64,000 bases of DNA from Loxodes magnus (lineage: Eukaryota > Ciliophora > Karyorelictea > Loxodida > Loxodidae). The translations under genes and the position numbers were made by a program. The notes beneath the pieces were generated by a model. It did no database searches. It was not told where the DNA came from and worked only from the letters and a program-made list of their open reading frames with translations. Location of the stretch: assembly GCA_946699065.1 (NCBI GenBank), contig CAMPDV010000856.1:105066-169065 (forward strand). The letters run 5' to 3'. This document shows, one piece after another, positions 1-14,200 of this stretch (within the stretch, counting starts at the first letter, position 1; each line of letters begins with the position of its first letter).

Positions 1-859
1 CATATACATAACTAGTGTGACCACTCATGGTCTTACAGGTACCTGTCTTGACGTCCCATAGTCTCACCGTCTAATCTCCACTTCCCGATACGATGAACTC
101 TGAATCACTGGATATAGCCACAGCATATACATAACTAGTGTGACCACTCATGGTCTTACAGGTACCTGTCTTGACGTCCCATAGTCTCACCGTCTAATCA
201 TAACTTCCGATACGATGAACTCTGAATCACTGGATATAGCCACAGCACATACCTAATGTGTGTGACCACTCATGGTCTTACAGGTACCTGTCTTGACGTC
301 CCATAGTCTCACCGTCTAATCATAACTTCCCGATACGATGACTCTGAATCACTTGATATAGCCACAACATATACAGAATTAGTATGACCACTCATGGTCT
401 TACAGGTACCTGTCTTGACGTCCCATAGTCTCACCGTCTAATCATAACTTCCCGATACGATGAACTCTGAATCACTGGATATAGCCACAGCATATACATA
501 ACTAGTGTGACCACTCATGGTCTTACAGGTACCTGTCTTGAGTCCCATAGTCTCACCGTCTTATCTGCACTTCCCGATACGATGAACTCTGAATCACTGG
601 ATATAACCACAGCATATACCTAATGTGTGTGACCACTCATGGTCTTACAGGTACCTGTCTTGACGTCCCATAGTCTCACCGTCTAATCATAACTTCCCGA
701 TACGATGAACTCTGAATCACTTGATATAGCCACAACATATACAGAATTAGTATGACCACTCATGGTCTTACAGGTACCTGTCTTGACGTCCCATAGTCTC
801 ACCGTCTAATCATAACTTCCCGATACGATGAACTCTGAATCACTGGATATAGCCACAGA

Positions 860-862
860 TCA
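860..862 (-). other. In-frame TGA at codon 41 (copy 1)
   Basis: On the minus strand the unit reads GTA TGA TCT GTG, so TGA falls between Val40 and Ser1. The same codon is Tyr, Cys, Leu or Arg in other units. Conserved WD40 repeats often have Trp here. The same variant is at 12468-12470 in the duplicated block. Confidence 0.8.
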
Positions 863-1605
863 TACATAACTAGTGTGACCACTCATGGTCTTACAGGTAC
901 CTGTCTTGACGTCCCATAGTCTCACCGTCTAATCTCCACTTCCGATACGATGAACTCTGAATCACTGGATATAGCCACAGCATTACATAACTAGTGTGAC
1001 CACTCATGGTCTTCACAGGTACCTGTCTTGACGTCCCATAGTCTCACCGTCTAATCATAACTTCCCGATACGATGAACTCTGAATCACTGGATATAGCAC
1101 AGCATATACATAACTAGTGTGACCACTCATGGTCTTACAGGTACCTGTCTTGACGTCCCATAGTCTCACCGTCTAATCTCCACTTCCCGATACGATGAAC
1201 TCTGAATCACTGGATATAGCCACAGCATATACATAACTAGTGTGGACCACTCATGGTCTTACAGGTACCTGTCTTGACGTCCCATAGTCTCACCGTATAA
1301 TCTCCACTTCCCGATACCGATGAACTCTGAATCACTGGATATAGCACAGCATATACATAACTAGTGTGACCACTCATGGTCTTACAGGTACCTGTCTTGA
1401 CGTCCCATAGTCTCACCGTCCTAATCTCCACTTCCGATACGATGAACTCTGAATCACTGGATATAACCACGGCATATACATAACTAGTGTGACCACTCAT
1501 GGTCTTACAGGTACCTGTCTTGACGTCCATAGTCTCACCGTCTAATCTCCACTTCCCGATACGATGAACTCTGAATCACTGGATATAGCCACAGCATATA
1601 CCATA

Positions 1606-1656
1606 ACTAGTGTGACCACACTCTGAATCACTGGATATAGCCACAGCACATACATA
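1606..1656 (-). repeat. Truncated 51-bp unit, copy 1
   Basis: Here the distance between consecutive unit landmarks is 51 bp instead of 123. The DNA jumps from GTGTGACCAC straight to ACTCTGAATC, losing 72 bp (24 codons), so the frame is kept. The lost part covers the blade from about the turn Asp through the WD pair to the GH region, leaving an incomplete blade. The same junction occurs at 13338-13388, so this is one event later duplicated with its surroundings. Confidence 0.85.
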
Positions 1657-4600
1657 ACTAGTGTGACCACTCATGGTCTTACAGGTACCTGTCTTGACGT
1701 CCCATAGTCTCACCGTCTAATCTCCACTTCCCGATACGATGAACTCTGAATCACTGGATATAGCCACAGCATATACCTAATGTGTGTGACCACTCATGGT
1801 CTTACAGGTACCTGTCTTGACGTCCCATAGTCTCACCGTATAATCTCCACTTCCCGATACGATGAACTCTGAATCACTGGATATAGCCACAGCATATACA
1901 TAACTAGTGTGACACTCATGGTCTTACAGGTACCTGTCTTGACGTCCCATAGTCTCACCGTCTAATCATAACTTCCCGATACGATGAACTCTGAATCACT
2001 GGATATAGTCACAGCATATACATAACTAGTGTGACCACTCATGGTCTTACAGGTACCTGTCTTGACGTCCCATAGTCTCACCGTATAATCTCCACTTCCC
2101 GATACGATGAACTCTGAATCACTGGATATAGTCACAGCACATACATAACTAGTGTGACCACTCATGGTCTTACAGGTACCTGTATTGACGTCCCATAGTC
2201 TCACCGTATAATCTCCACTTCCCGATACGATGAACTCTGAATCACTGGATATAGTCACAGATAATACATAACTAGTGTGACCACTCATGGTCTTACAGGT
2301 ACCTGTATTGACGTCCATAGTCTCACCGTCTAATCATAACTTCCCGATACGATGAACTCTGAATCACTGGATATAGTCACAGATAATACATAACTAGTGT
2401 GACCACTCATGGTCTTACAGGTACCTGTCTTGACGTCCCATAGTCTCACCGTATAATCTCCACTTCCCGATACGATGAACTCTGAATCAATGGATATAGC
2501 CACAGCATATACCTAATGTGTGTGAACACTCATGGTCTTACAGGTACCTGTCTTGACGTCCCATAGTCTCACCGTCTAATCTCCACTTCCCGATACGATG
2601 AACTCTGAATCACTGGATATAGCCACAGCATATACATAACTAGTGTGACCACTCATGGTCTTACAGGTACCTGTCTTGACGTCCCATAGTCTCACCGTCT
2701 TATCATAACTTCCGATACGATGAACTCTGAATCACTGGATATAGCCACAGCATATACATAACTAGTGTGACCACTCATGTCTTACAGGTACCTGTCTTGA
2801 CGTCCCATAGTCTCACCGTATAATCTCCACTTCCCGATACGATGAACTCTGAATCACTGGATATAGCCACAGCACATACCTAATGTATGTGACCACTCAT
2901 GGTCTTACAGGTACCTGTCTTGACGTCCCATAGTCTCACCGTCTAATCTCCACTTCCCGATACGATGAACTCTGAATCACTGGATATAACCACGGCATAT
3001 ACATAACTAGTGTGACCACTCATGGTCTTACAGGTACCTGTCTTGACGTCCCATAGTCTCACCGTCTAATCATAACTTCCCGATACGATGAACTCTGAAT
3101 CACTGGATATAGCCACAGCATATACATAACTAGTGTGACCACTCATGGTCTTACAGGTACCTGTCTTGACGTCCCATAGTCTCACCGTCTAATCATAACT
3201 TCCCGATACGATGAACTCTGAATCACTGGATATAGCCACAGCATATACATAACTAGTGTGACCACTCATGGTCTTACAGGTACCTGTCTTGACGTCCCAT
3301 AGTCTCACCGTCTAATCTCCACTTCCCGATACGATGAACTCTGAATCACTGGATATAACCACGGCATATACATAACTAGTGTGACCACTCATGGTCTTAC
3401 AGGTACCTGTCTTGACGTCCCATAGTCTCACCGTCTAATCATAACTTCCCGATACGATGAACTCTGAATCACTGGATATAGCCACAGCATATACATAACT
3501 AGTGTGACCACTCATGGTCTTACAGGTACCTGTCTTGACGTCCCATAGTCTCAACGTATAATCTCCACTTCCCGATACGATGAACTCTGAATCACTGGAT
3601 ATAGCCACAGCATATACATAACTAGTGTGACCACTCATGGTCTTACAGGTACCTGTCTTGACGTCCCATAGTCTCACCGTATAATCTCCACTTCCCGATA
3701 CGATGAACTCTGAATCACTGGATATAGCCACAGCATATACATAACTAGTGTGACCACTCATGGTCTTACAGGTACCTGTCTTGACGTCCCATAGTCTCAC
3801 CGTCTAATCTCCACTTCCCGATACGATGAACTCTGAATCACTGGATATAGCCACAGCATATACATAACTAGTGTGACCACTCATGGTCTTACAGGTACCT
3901 GTCTTGACGTCCCATAGTCCTCACCGTATAATCTCCACTTCCCGATACGAGGAACTCTGAATCACTGGATATAGCCACAGCACATACCTAATGTGTGTGA
4001 CCACTCATGGTCTTACAGGTACCTGTCTTGACGTCCCATAGTCTCACCGTCTAATCTCCACTTCCCGATACGATGAACTCTGAATCACTGGATATAGCCA
4101 CAGCATATACATAACTAGTGTGACCACTCATGGTCTTACAGGTACCTGTCTTGACGTCCCATAGTCTCACCGTCTTATCTGCACTTCCCGATACGATGAA
4201 CTCTGAATCACTGGATATAGCCACAGCACATACCTAATGTGTGACCACTCATGGTCTTACAGGTACCTGTCTTGACGTCCCATAGTCTCACCGTATAATC
4301 TGCACTTCCCGATACGATAGAACTCTGAATCACTGGATATAGCCACAGCACATACCTAATGTGTGTGACCACTCATGGTCTTACAGGTACCTGTCTTGAC
4401 GTCCATAGTCTCACCGTATAATCTCCACTTCCCGATACGATGAACTCTGAATCACTGGATATAGCCACAGCATATACATAACTAGTGTGACCACTCATGG
4501 TCTTACAGGTACCTGTCTTGACGTCCCATAGTCTCACCGTATTATTCATAACTTCCCGATACGATGAACTCTGAATCACTGGATATAACCACGGCATATA

Positions 4601-7600
4601 CATAACTAGTGTGACCACTCATGGTCTTACAGGTACCTGTCTTGACGTCCCATAGTCTCACCGTATAATCTCCACTTCCCGATACGATGAACTCTGAATC
4701 ACTGGATATAGCCACAGCATATACATAACTAGTGTGACCACTCATGGTCTTACAGGTACCTGTCTTGACGTCCCATAGTCTCACCGTCTAATCTCCACTT
4801 CCCGATACGATGAACTCTGAATCACTGGATATAGTCACAGCATATACATAACTAGTGTGACCACTCATGGTCTTACAGGTACCTGTATTGACGTCCCATA
4901 GTCTCACCGTCTTATCTGCACTTCCCGATACGATGAACTCTGAATCACTGGATATAGCCACAGCACATACCTAATGTGTGTGACCACTCATGGTCTTACA
5001 GGTACCTGTCTTGACGTCCCATAGTCTCACCGTATAATCTGCACTTCCCGATACGATGAACTCTGAATCACTGGATATAGCCACAGCACATACCTAATGT
5101 GTGTGACCACTCATGTCTTACAGGTACCTGTCTTGACGTCCCATAGTCTCACCGTCTAATCATAACTTCCCGATACGATGAACTCTGAATCACTGGATAT
5201 AGCCACAGCATATACATAACTAGTGTGACCACTCATGGTCTTACAGGTACCTGTCTTGACGTCCCATAGTCTCACCGTATAATCTCCACTTCCCGATACG
5301 ATGAACTCTGAATCACTTGATATAGCCACAACATATACAGAATTAGTGTGACCACTCATGGTCTTACAGGTACCTGTCTTGACGTCCCATAGTCTCACCG
5401 TCTAATCTCCACTTCCCGATACGATGAACTCTGAATCACTGGATATAGCCACAGCATATACTCAATCTGTGTGCCCACTCATGGTCTTACAGGTACCTGT
5501 CTTGACGTCCCATAGTCCTCACCGTCTAATCTCCACTTCCCGATACGATGAACTCTGAATCACTGGATATAGCCACAGCACATACCTAATGTGTGTGACC
5601 ACTCATGGTCTTACAGGTACCTGTCTTGACGTCCCATAGTCTCACCGTATAATCTGCACTTCCCGATACGATGAACTCTGAATCACTGGATATAGCCACA
5701 GCACATACCTAATGTGTGTGACCACTCATGGTCTTACAGGTACCTGTCTTGACGTCCCATAGTCTCACCGTCTTATCTGCACTTCCCGATACGATGAACT
5801 CTGAATCACTGGATATAGTCACAGCACATACATAACTAGTGTGACCACTCATGGTCTTACAGGTACCTGTCTTGACGTCCCATAGTCTCACCGTCTAATC
5901 TGCACTTCCCGATACGATGAACTCTGAATCACTGGATATAGCCACAGCATATACCTAATGTGTGTGACCACTCATGGTCTTACAGGTACCTGTCTTGACG
6001 TCCCATAGTCTCACCGTATAATCTGCACTTCCCGATACGATGAACTCTGAATCACTGGATATAGCCACAGCATATACTCAATCTGTGTGCCCACTCATGG
6101 TCTTACATGTACCTGTCTTGACGTCCCATAGTCTCACCGTCTAATCATAACTTCCCGATACGATGAACTCTGAATCACTGGATATAGCCACAGCATATAC
6201 ATAACTAGTGTGACCACTCATGGTCTTACAGGTACCTGTCTTGACGTCCCATAGTCTCACCGTCTAATCTCCACTTCCCGATACGATGAACTCTGAATCA
6301 CTGGATATAGCCACAGCACATACCTAATGTGTGTGACCACTCATGGTCTTACAGGTACCTGTCTTGACGTCCCATAGTCTCACCGTCTAATCATAACTTC
6401 CCGATACGATGAACTCTGAATCACTGGATATAGCCACAGCATATACATAACTAGTGTGACCACTCATGGTCTTACAGGTACCTGTCTTGACGTCCCATAG
6501 TCTCAACGTATAATCTCCACTTCCGATACGATGAACTCTGAATCACTGGATATAGCCACAGCATATACATAACTAGTGTGACCACTCATGGTCTTACAGG
6601 TACCTGTCTTGACGTCCCATAGTCTCACCGTCTAATCTCCACTTCCCGATACGATGAACTCTGAATCACTGGATATAGCCACAGCATATACATAACTAGT
6701 GTGACCACTCATGGTCTTACAGGTACCTGTCTTGACGTCCCATAGTCTCAACGTATAATCTCCACTTCCCGATACGATGAACTCTGAATCACTGGATATA
6801 GTCACAGATAATACATAACTAGTGTGACCACTCATGGTCTTACAGGTACCTGTATTGACGTCCCATAGTCTCACCGTCTAATCATAACTTCCCGATACGA
6901 TGAACTCTGAATCACTTGATATAGCCACAACATATACAGAATTAGTGTGACCACTCATGGTCTTACAGGTACCTGTCTTGACGTCCCATAGTCTCACCGT
7001 CTTATCTGCACTTCCCGATACGATGAACTCTGAATCACTGGATATAGCCACAGCACATACCTAATGTGTGTGACCACTCATGGTCTTACAGGTACCTGTC
7101 TTGACGTCCCATAGTCTCACCGTCTAATCATAACTTCCCGATACGATGAACTCTGAATCACTGGATATAGCCACAGCATATACATAACTAGTGTGACCAC
7201 TCATGGTCTTACAGGTACCTGTCTTGACGTCCCATAGTCTCACCGTATAATCTCCACTTCCCGATACGATGAACTCTGAATCACTGGATATAGCCACAGC
7301 ATATACATAACTAGTGTGACCACTCATGGTCTTACAGGTACCTGTCTTGACGTCCCATAGTCTCACCGTCTAATCTCCACTTCCCGATACGATGAACTCT
7401 GAATCACTGGATATAACCACGGCATATACATAACTAGTGTGACCACTCATGGTCTTACAGGTACCTGTCTTGACGTCCCATAGTCTCACCGTCTAATCTC
7501 CACTTCCCGATACGATGAACTCTGAATCACTGGATATAGCCACAGCATATACATAACTAGTGTGACCACTCATGGTCTTACAGGTACCTGTCTTGACGTC

Positions 7601-7984
7601 CCATAGTCTCACCGTCTAATCTCCACTTCCCGATACGATGAACTCTGAATCACTGGATATAGCCACAGCATATACATAACTAGTGTGACCACTCATGGTC
7701 TTACAGGTACCTGTCTTGACGTCCCATAGTCTCACCGTATAATCTCCACTTCCCGATACGATGAACTCTGAATCACTTGATATAGCCACAACATATACAT
7801 AACTAGTGTGACCACTCATGGTCTTACAGGTACCTGTCTTGACGTCCCATAGTCTCACCGTATAATCTCCACTTCCCGATACGATGAACTCTGAATCACT
7901 GGATATAGCCACAGCATATACATAACTAGTGTGACCACTCATGGTCTTACAGGTACCTGTCTTGACGTCCCATAGTCTCACCGT

Positions 7985-8940
7985 ATTATCATAACTTCCC
8001 GATACGATGAACTCTGAATCACTGGATATAGCCACAGCATATACCTAATGTGTGTGACCACTCATGGTCTTACAGGTACCTGTCTTGACGTCCCATAGTC
8101 TCACCGTCTAATCATAACTTCCCGATACGATGAACTCTGAATCACTGGATATAGCCACAGCATATACCTAATGTGTGTGACCACTCATGGTCTTACAGGT
8201 ACCTGTCTTGACGTCCCATAGTCTCACCGTCTAATCATAACTTCCCGATACGATGAACTCTGAATCACTGGATATAGCCACAGCATATACATAACTAGTG
8301 TGACCACTCATGGTCTTACAGGTACCTGTCTTGACGTCCCATAGTCTCACCGTCTAATCTCCACTTCCCGATACGATGAACTCTGAATCACTTGATATAG
8401 CCACAACATATACAGAATTAGTGTGACCACTCATGGTCTTACAGGTACCTGTCTTGACGTCCCATAGTCTCACCGTATAATCATAACTTCCCGATACGAT
8501 GAACTCTGAATCACTTGATATAGCCACAACATATACATAACTAGTGTGACCACTCATGGTCTTACAGGTACCTGTCTTGACGTCCCATAGTCTCACCGTA
8601 TAATCTCCACTTCCCGATACGATGAACTCTGAATCACTGGATATAGCCACAGCATATACATAACTAGTGTGACCACTCATGGTCTTACAGGTACCTGTCT
8701 TGACGTCCCATAGTCTCACCGTATTATCATAACTTCCCGATACGATGAACTCTGAATCACTGGATATAGTCACAGCACATACCTAATGTGTGTGACCACT
8801 CATGGTCTTACAGGTACCTGTCTTGACGTCCCATAGTCTCACCGTATAATCTGCACTTCCCGATACGATGAACTCTGAATCACTGGATATAGCCACAGCA
8901 TATACCTAATGTGTGTGACCACTCATGGTCTTACAGGTAC
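7985..8940 (-). repeat. Higher-order block B, copy 1
   Basis: This block of about eight to nine units has the ordered variants Asn18, two TAG-18 units with the HT-H-TAG junction, an NSVYVV unit, and a 139-residue stop-free piece (8354-8773). It recurs near 28.09-29.04, 40.26-41.10 (one unit shorter), 48.87-49.87 and 51.08-52.08 kb. The offset to the second copy is 163 units plus the 51-bp partial unit and the 1-base insertion. Confidence 0.75.
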
Positions 8941-11289
8941 CTGTCTTGACGTCCCATAGTCTCACCGTCTAATCATAACTTCCCGATACGATGAACTCTG
9001 AATCACTGGATATAGCCACAGCATATACATAACTAGTGTGACCACTCATGGTCTTACAGGTACCTGTCTTGACGTCCCATAGTCTCACCGTATTATCATA
9101 ACTTCCCGATACGATGAACTCTGAATCACTGGATATAGCCACAGCATATACCTAATGTGTGTGACCACTCATGGTCTTACAGGTACCTGTCTTGACGTCC
9201 CATAGTCTCACCGTCTAATCATAACTTCCCGATACGATGAACTCTGAATCACTGGATATAGTCACAGCACATACATAACTAGTGTGACCACTCATGGTCT
9301 TACAGGTACCTGTATTGACGTCCCATAGTCTCACCGTCTAATCTCCACTTCCCGATACGATGAACTCTGAATCACTGGATATAGCCACAGCACATACCTA
9401 ATGTGTGTGACCACTCATGGTCTTACAGGTACCTGTCTTGACGTCCCATAGTCTCACCGTCTAATCTCCACTTCCCGATACGATGAACTCTGAATCACTG
9501 GATATAGCCACAGCATATACATAACTAGTGTGACCACTCATGGTCTTACAGGTACCTGTCTTGACGTCCCATAGTCTCACCGTCTAATCTCCACTTCCCG
9601 ATACGATGAACTCTGAATCACTGGATATAGCCACAGCATATACATAACTAGTGTGACCACTCATGGTCTTACAGGTACCTGTCTTGACGTCCCATAGTCT
9701 CACCGTCTAATCATAACTTCCCGATACGATGAACTCTGAATCACTGGATATAGTCACAGCACATACATAACTAGTGTGACCACTCATGGTCTTACAGGTA
9801 CCTGTATTGACGTCCCATAGTCTCACCGTCTAATCTCCACTTCCCGATACGATGAACTCTGAATCACTGGATATAGCCACAGCACATACCTAATGTGTGT
9901 GACCACTCATGGTCTTACAGGTACCTGTCTTGACGTCCCATAGTCTCACCGTCTAATCTCCACTTCCCGATACGATGAACTCTGAATCACTGGATATAGC
10001 CACAGCATATACATAACTAGTGTGACCACTCATGGTCTTACAGGTACCTGTCTTGACGTCCCATAGTCTCACCGTATTATCATAACTTCCCGATACGATG
10101 AACTCTGAATCACTGGATATAACCACGGCATATACATAACTTGTGTGACCACTCATGGTCTTACAGGTACCTGTCTTGACGTCCCATAGTCTCACCGTCT
10201 TATCTGCACTTCCCGATACGATGAACTCTGAATCACTGGATATAGCCACAGCACATACCTAATGTGTGTGACCACTCATGGTCTTACAGGTACCTGTCTT
10301 GACGTCCCATAGTCTCACCGTATAATCTGCACTTCCCGATACGATGAACTCTGAATCACTGGATATAGCCACAGCACATACCTAATGTGTGTGACCACTC
10401 ATGGTCTTACAGGTACCTGTCTTGACGTCCCATAGTCTCACCGTCTAATCATAACTTCCCGATACGATGAACTCTGAATCACTGGATATAGCCACAGCAT
10501 ATACATAACTAGTGTGACCACTCATGGTCTTACAGGTACCTGTCTTGACGTCCCATAGTCTCACCGTCTAATCATAACTTCCCGATACGATGAACTCTGA
10601 ATCACTGGATATAGCCACAGCATATACATAACTAGTGTGACCACTCATGGTCTTACAGGTACCTGTCTTGACGTCCCATAGTCTCACCGTATAATCTCCA
10701 CTTCCCGATACGATGAACTCTGAATCACTGGATATAGCCACAGCATATACATAACTAGTGTGACCACTCATGGTCTTACAGGTACCTGTCTTGACGTCCC
10801 ATAGTCTCACCGTATAATCTCCACTTCCCGATACGATGAACTCTGAATCACTGGATATAGCCACAGCATATACATAACTAGTGTGACCACTCATGGTCTT
10901 ACAGGTACCTGTCTTGACGTCCCATAGTCTCACCGTCTAATCTCCACTTCCCGATACGATGAACTCTGAATCACTGGATATAGCCACAGATAATACATAA
11001 CTAGTGTGACCACTCATGGTCTTACAGGTACCTGTCTTGACGTCCCATAGTCTCACCGTCTTATCATAACTTCCCGATACGATGAACTCTGAATCACTGG
11101 ATATAGCCACAGCATATACATAACTAGTGTGACCACTCATGGTCTTACAGGTACCTGTCTTGACGTCCCATAGTCTCACCGTCTAATCTCCACTTCCCGA
11201 TACGATGAACTCTGAATCACTGGATATAGCCACAGCATATACATAACTAGTGTGACCACTCATGGTCTTACAGGTACCTGTCTTGACGG

Positions 11290-14200
11290 TCCCATAGTCT
11301 CACCGTATAATCTCCACTTCCCGATACGATGAACTATAAATCACTGGATATAGCCACAGATAATACATAACTAGTGTGACCACTCATGGTCTTACAGGTA
11401 CCTGTCTTGACGTCCCATAGTCTCACCGTATAATCTCCACTTCCCGATACGATGAACTCTGAATCACTGGATATAGCCACAGCATATACATAACTAGTGT
11501 GACCACTCATGGTCTTACAGGTACCTGTCTTGACGTCCCATAGTCTCACCGTATTATCATAACTTCCCGATACGATGAACTCTGAATCACTGGATATAGT
11601 CACAGCACATACATAATGTGTGTGACCACTCATGGTCTTACAGGTACCTGTATTGACGTCCCATAGTCTCACCGTATTATCATAACTTCCCGATACGATG
11701 AACTCTGAATCACTGGATATAGCCACAGCATATACCTAATGTGTGTGACCACTCATGGTCTTACAGGTACCTGTCTTGACGTCCCATAGTCTCACCGTCT
11801 AATCATAACTTCCCGATACGATGAACTCTGAATCACTGGATATAGCCACAGCATATACCTAATGTGTGTGACCACTCATGGTCTTACAGGTACCTGTCTT
11901 GACGTCCCATAGTCTCACCGTCTTATCTGCACTTCCCGATACGATGAACTCTGAATCACTGGATATAACCACAGCATATACCTAATGTGTATGACCACTC
12001 ATGGTCTTACAGGTACCTGTCTTGACGTCCCATAGTCTCACCGTCTAATCATAACTTCCCGATACGATGAACTCTGAATCACTGGATATAGCCACAGCAT
12101 ATACCTAATGTGTGTGACCACTCATGGTCTTACAGGTACCTGTCTTGACGTCCCATAGTCTCACCGTCTTATCTGCACTTCCCGATACGATGAACTCTGA
12201 ATCACTGGATATAACCACAGCATATACCTAATGTGTGTGACCACTCATGGTCTTACAGGTACCTGTCTTGACGTCCCATAGTCTCACCGTCTAATCATAA
12301 CTTCCCGATACGATGAACTCTGAATCACTTGATATAGCCACAACATATACAGAATTAGTATGACCACTCATGGTCTTACAGGTACCTGTCTTGACGTCCC
12401 ATAGTCTCACCGTCTAATCATAACTTCCCGATACGATGAACTCTGAATCACTGGATATAGCCACAGATCATACATAACTAGTGTGACCACTCATGGTCTT
12501 ACAGGTACCTGTCTTGACGTCCCATAGTCTCACCGTCTAATCTCCACTTCCCGATACGATGAACTCTGAATCACTGGATATAGCCACAGCATATACATAA
12601 CTAGTGTGACCACTCATGGTCTTACAGGTACCTGTCTTGACGTCCCATAGTCTCACCGTATTATCATAACTTCCCGATACGATGAACTCTGAATCACTGG
12701 ATATAGCCACAGATAATACATAACTAGTGTGACCACTCATGGTCTTACAGGTACCTGTCTTGACGTCCCATAGTCTCACCGTCTAATCTCCACTTCCCGA
12801 TACGATGAACTCTGAATCACTGGATATAGCCACAGCATATACATAACTAGTGTGACCACTCATGGTCTTACAGGTACCTGTCTTGACGTCCCATAGTCTC
12901 ACCGTATAATCTCCACTTCCCGATACGATGAACTCTGAATCACTGGATATAGCCACAGCATATACATAACTAGTGTGACCACTCATGGTCTTACAGGTAC
13001 CTGTCTTGACGTCCCATAGTCTCACCGTCTAATCTCCACTTCCCGATACGATGAACTCTGAATCACTGGATATAACCACGGCATATACATAACTAGTGTG
13101 ACCACTCATGGTCTTACAGGTACCTGTCTTGACGTCCCATAGTCTCACCGTCTAATCTCCACTTCCCGATACGATGAACTCTGAATCACTGGATATAGCC
13201 ACAGCATATACATAACTAGTGTGACCACTCATGGTCTTACAGGTACCTGTCTTGACGTCCCATAGTCTCACCGTCTAATCATAACTTCCCGATACGATGA
13301 ACTCTGAATCACTGGATATAGCCACAGCATATACATAACTAGTGTGACCACACTCTGAATCACTGGATATAGCCACAGCACATACATAACTAGTGTGACC
13401 ACTCATGGTCTTACAGGTACCTGTCTTGACGTCCCATAGTCTCACCGTCTAATCTCCACTTCCCGATACGATGAACTCTGAATCACTGGATATAGCCACA
13501 GCATATACCTAATGTGTGTGACCACTCATGGTCTTACAGGTACCTGTCTTGACGTCCCATAGTCTCACCGTATAATCTCCACTTCCCGATACGATGAACT
13601 CTGAATCACTGGATATAGCCACAGCATATACATAACTAGTGTGACCACTCATGGTCTTACAGGTACCTGTCTTGACGTCCCATAGTCTCACCGTCTAATC
13701 ATAACTTCCCGATACGATGAACTCTGAATCACTGGATATAGTCACAGCATATACATAACTAGTGTGACCACTCATGGTCTTACAGGTACCTGTCTTGACG
13801 TCCCATAGTCTCACCGTATAATCTCCACTTCCCGATACGATGAACTCTGAATCACTGGATATAGTCACAGCACATACATAACTAGTGTGACCACTCATGG
13901 TCTTACAGGTACCTGTATTGACGTCCCATAGTCTCACCGTATAATCTCCACTTCCCGATACGATGAACTCTGAATCACTGGATATAGTCACAGATAATAC
14001 ATAACTAGTGTGACCACTCATGGTCTTACAGGTACCTGTATTGACGTCCCATAGTCTCACCGTCTAATCATAACTTCCCGATACGATGAACTCTGAATCA
14101 CTGGATATAGTCACAGATAATACATAACTAGTGTGACCACTCATGGTCTTACAGGTACCTGTCTTGACGTCCCATAGTCTCACCGTATAATCTCCACTTC

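Larger units (their letters stand above)
590..2900 (-). repeat. Segmental duplicate of 12.2-14.7 kb (error-rich copy)
   Basis: The order of variant units matches 12.2-14.7 kb: the TGA-41 unit (860 versus 12468), the 51-bp partial unit, the run with LSV-T and CAV-T blades near 1962-2318 (versus 13695-14060), and the double variant with ATCAATGG and GTGAACACTC near 2490 (versus 14220). One unit appears to be missing before the partial unit, and single-unit differences near 2870 suggest later conversion. Boundaries are approximate. Confidence 0.75.
1..6530. other. Indel-rich left end, probable low-quality contig end
   Basis: This stretch is the same array but carries roughly 25-30 single-base gains or losses. 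Examples are a lost C in the CCC of the unit (near 198, 918, 1432, 2712, 6524), a lost G in ATGG (2779, 5115), an added C (1013, 1420, 3919, 5517) and an added T near 4546. One 2-base loss lies near 4238. Density is highest in the first 2 kb and falls to a single further indel (11288) in all the remaining sequence. Many fall in short homopolymers. The duplicate at 12.2-14.7 kb has the same variant units without these indels. I read this as consensus error from thin read coverage; real decay at an array edge is the alternative. Confidence 0.7.

Noticed and set aside
13338..13388. Short unit as a gene boundary or recombination attachment site
   Set aside because: It is a simple 72-bp internal deletion of a standard unit, in frame and duplicated elsewhere, with no new sequence.
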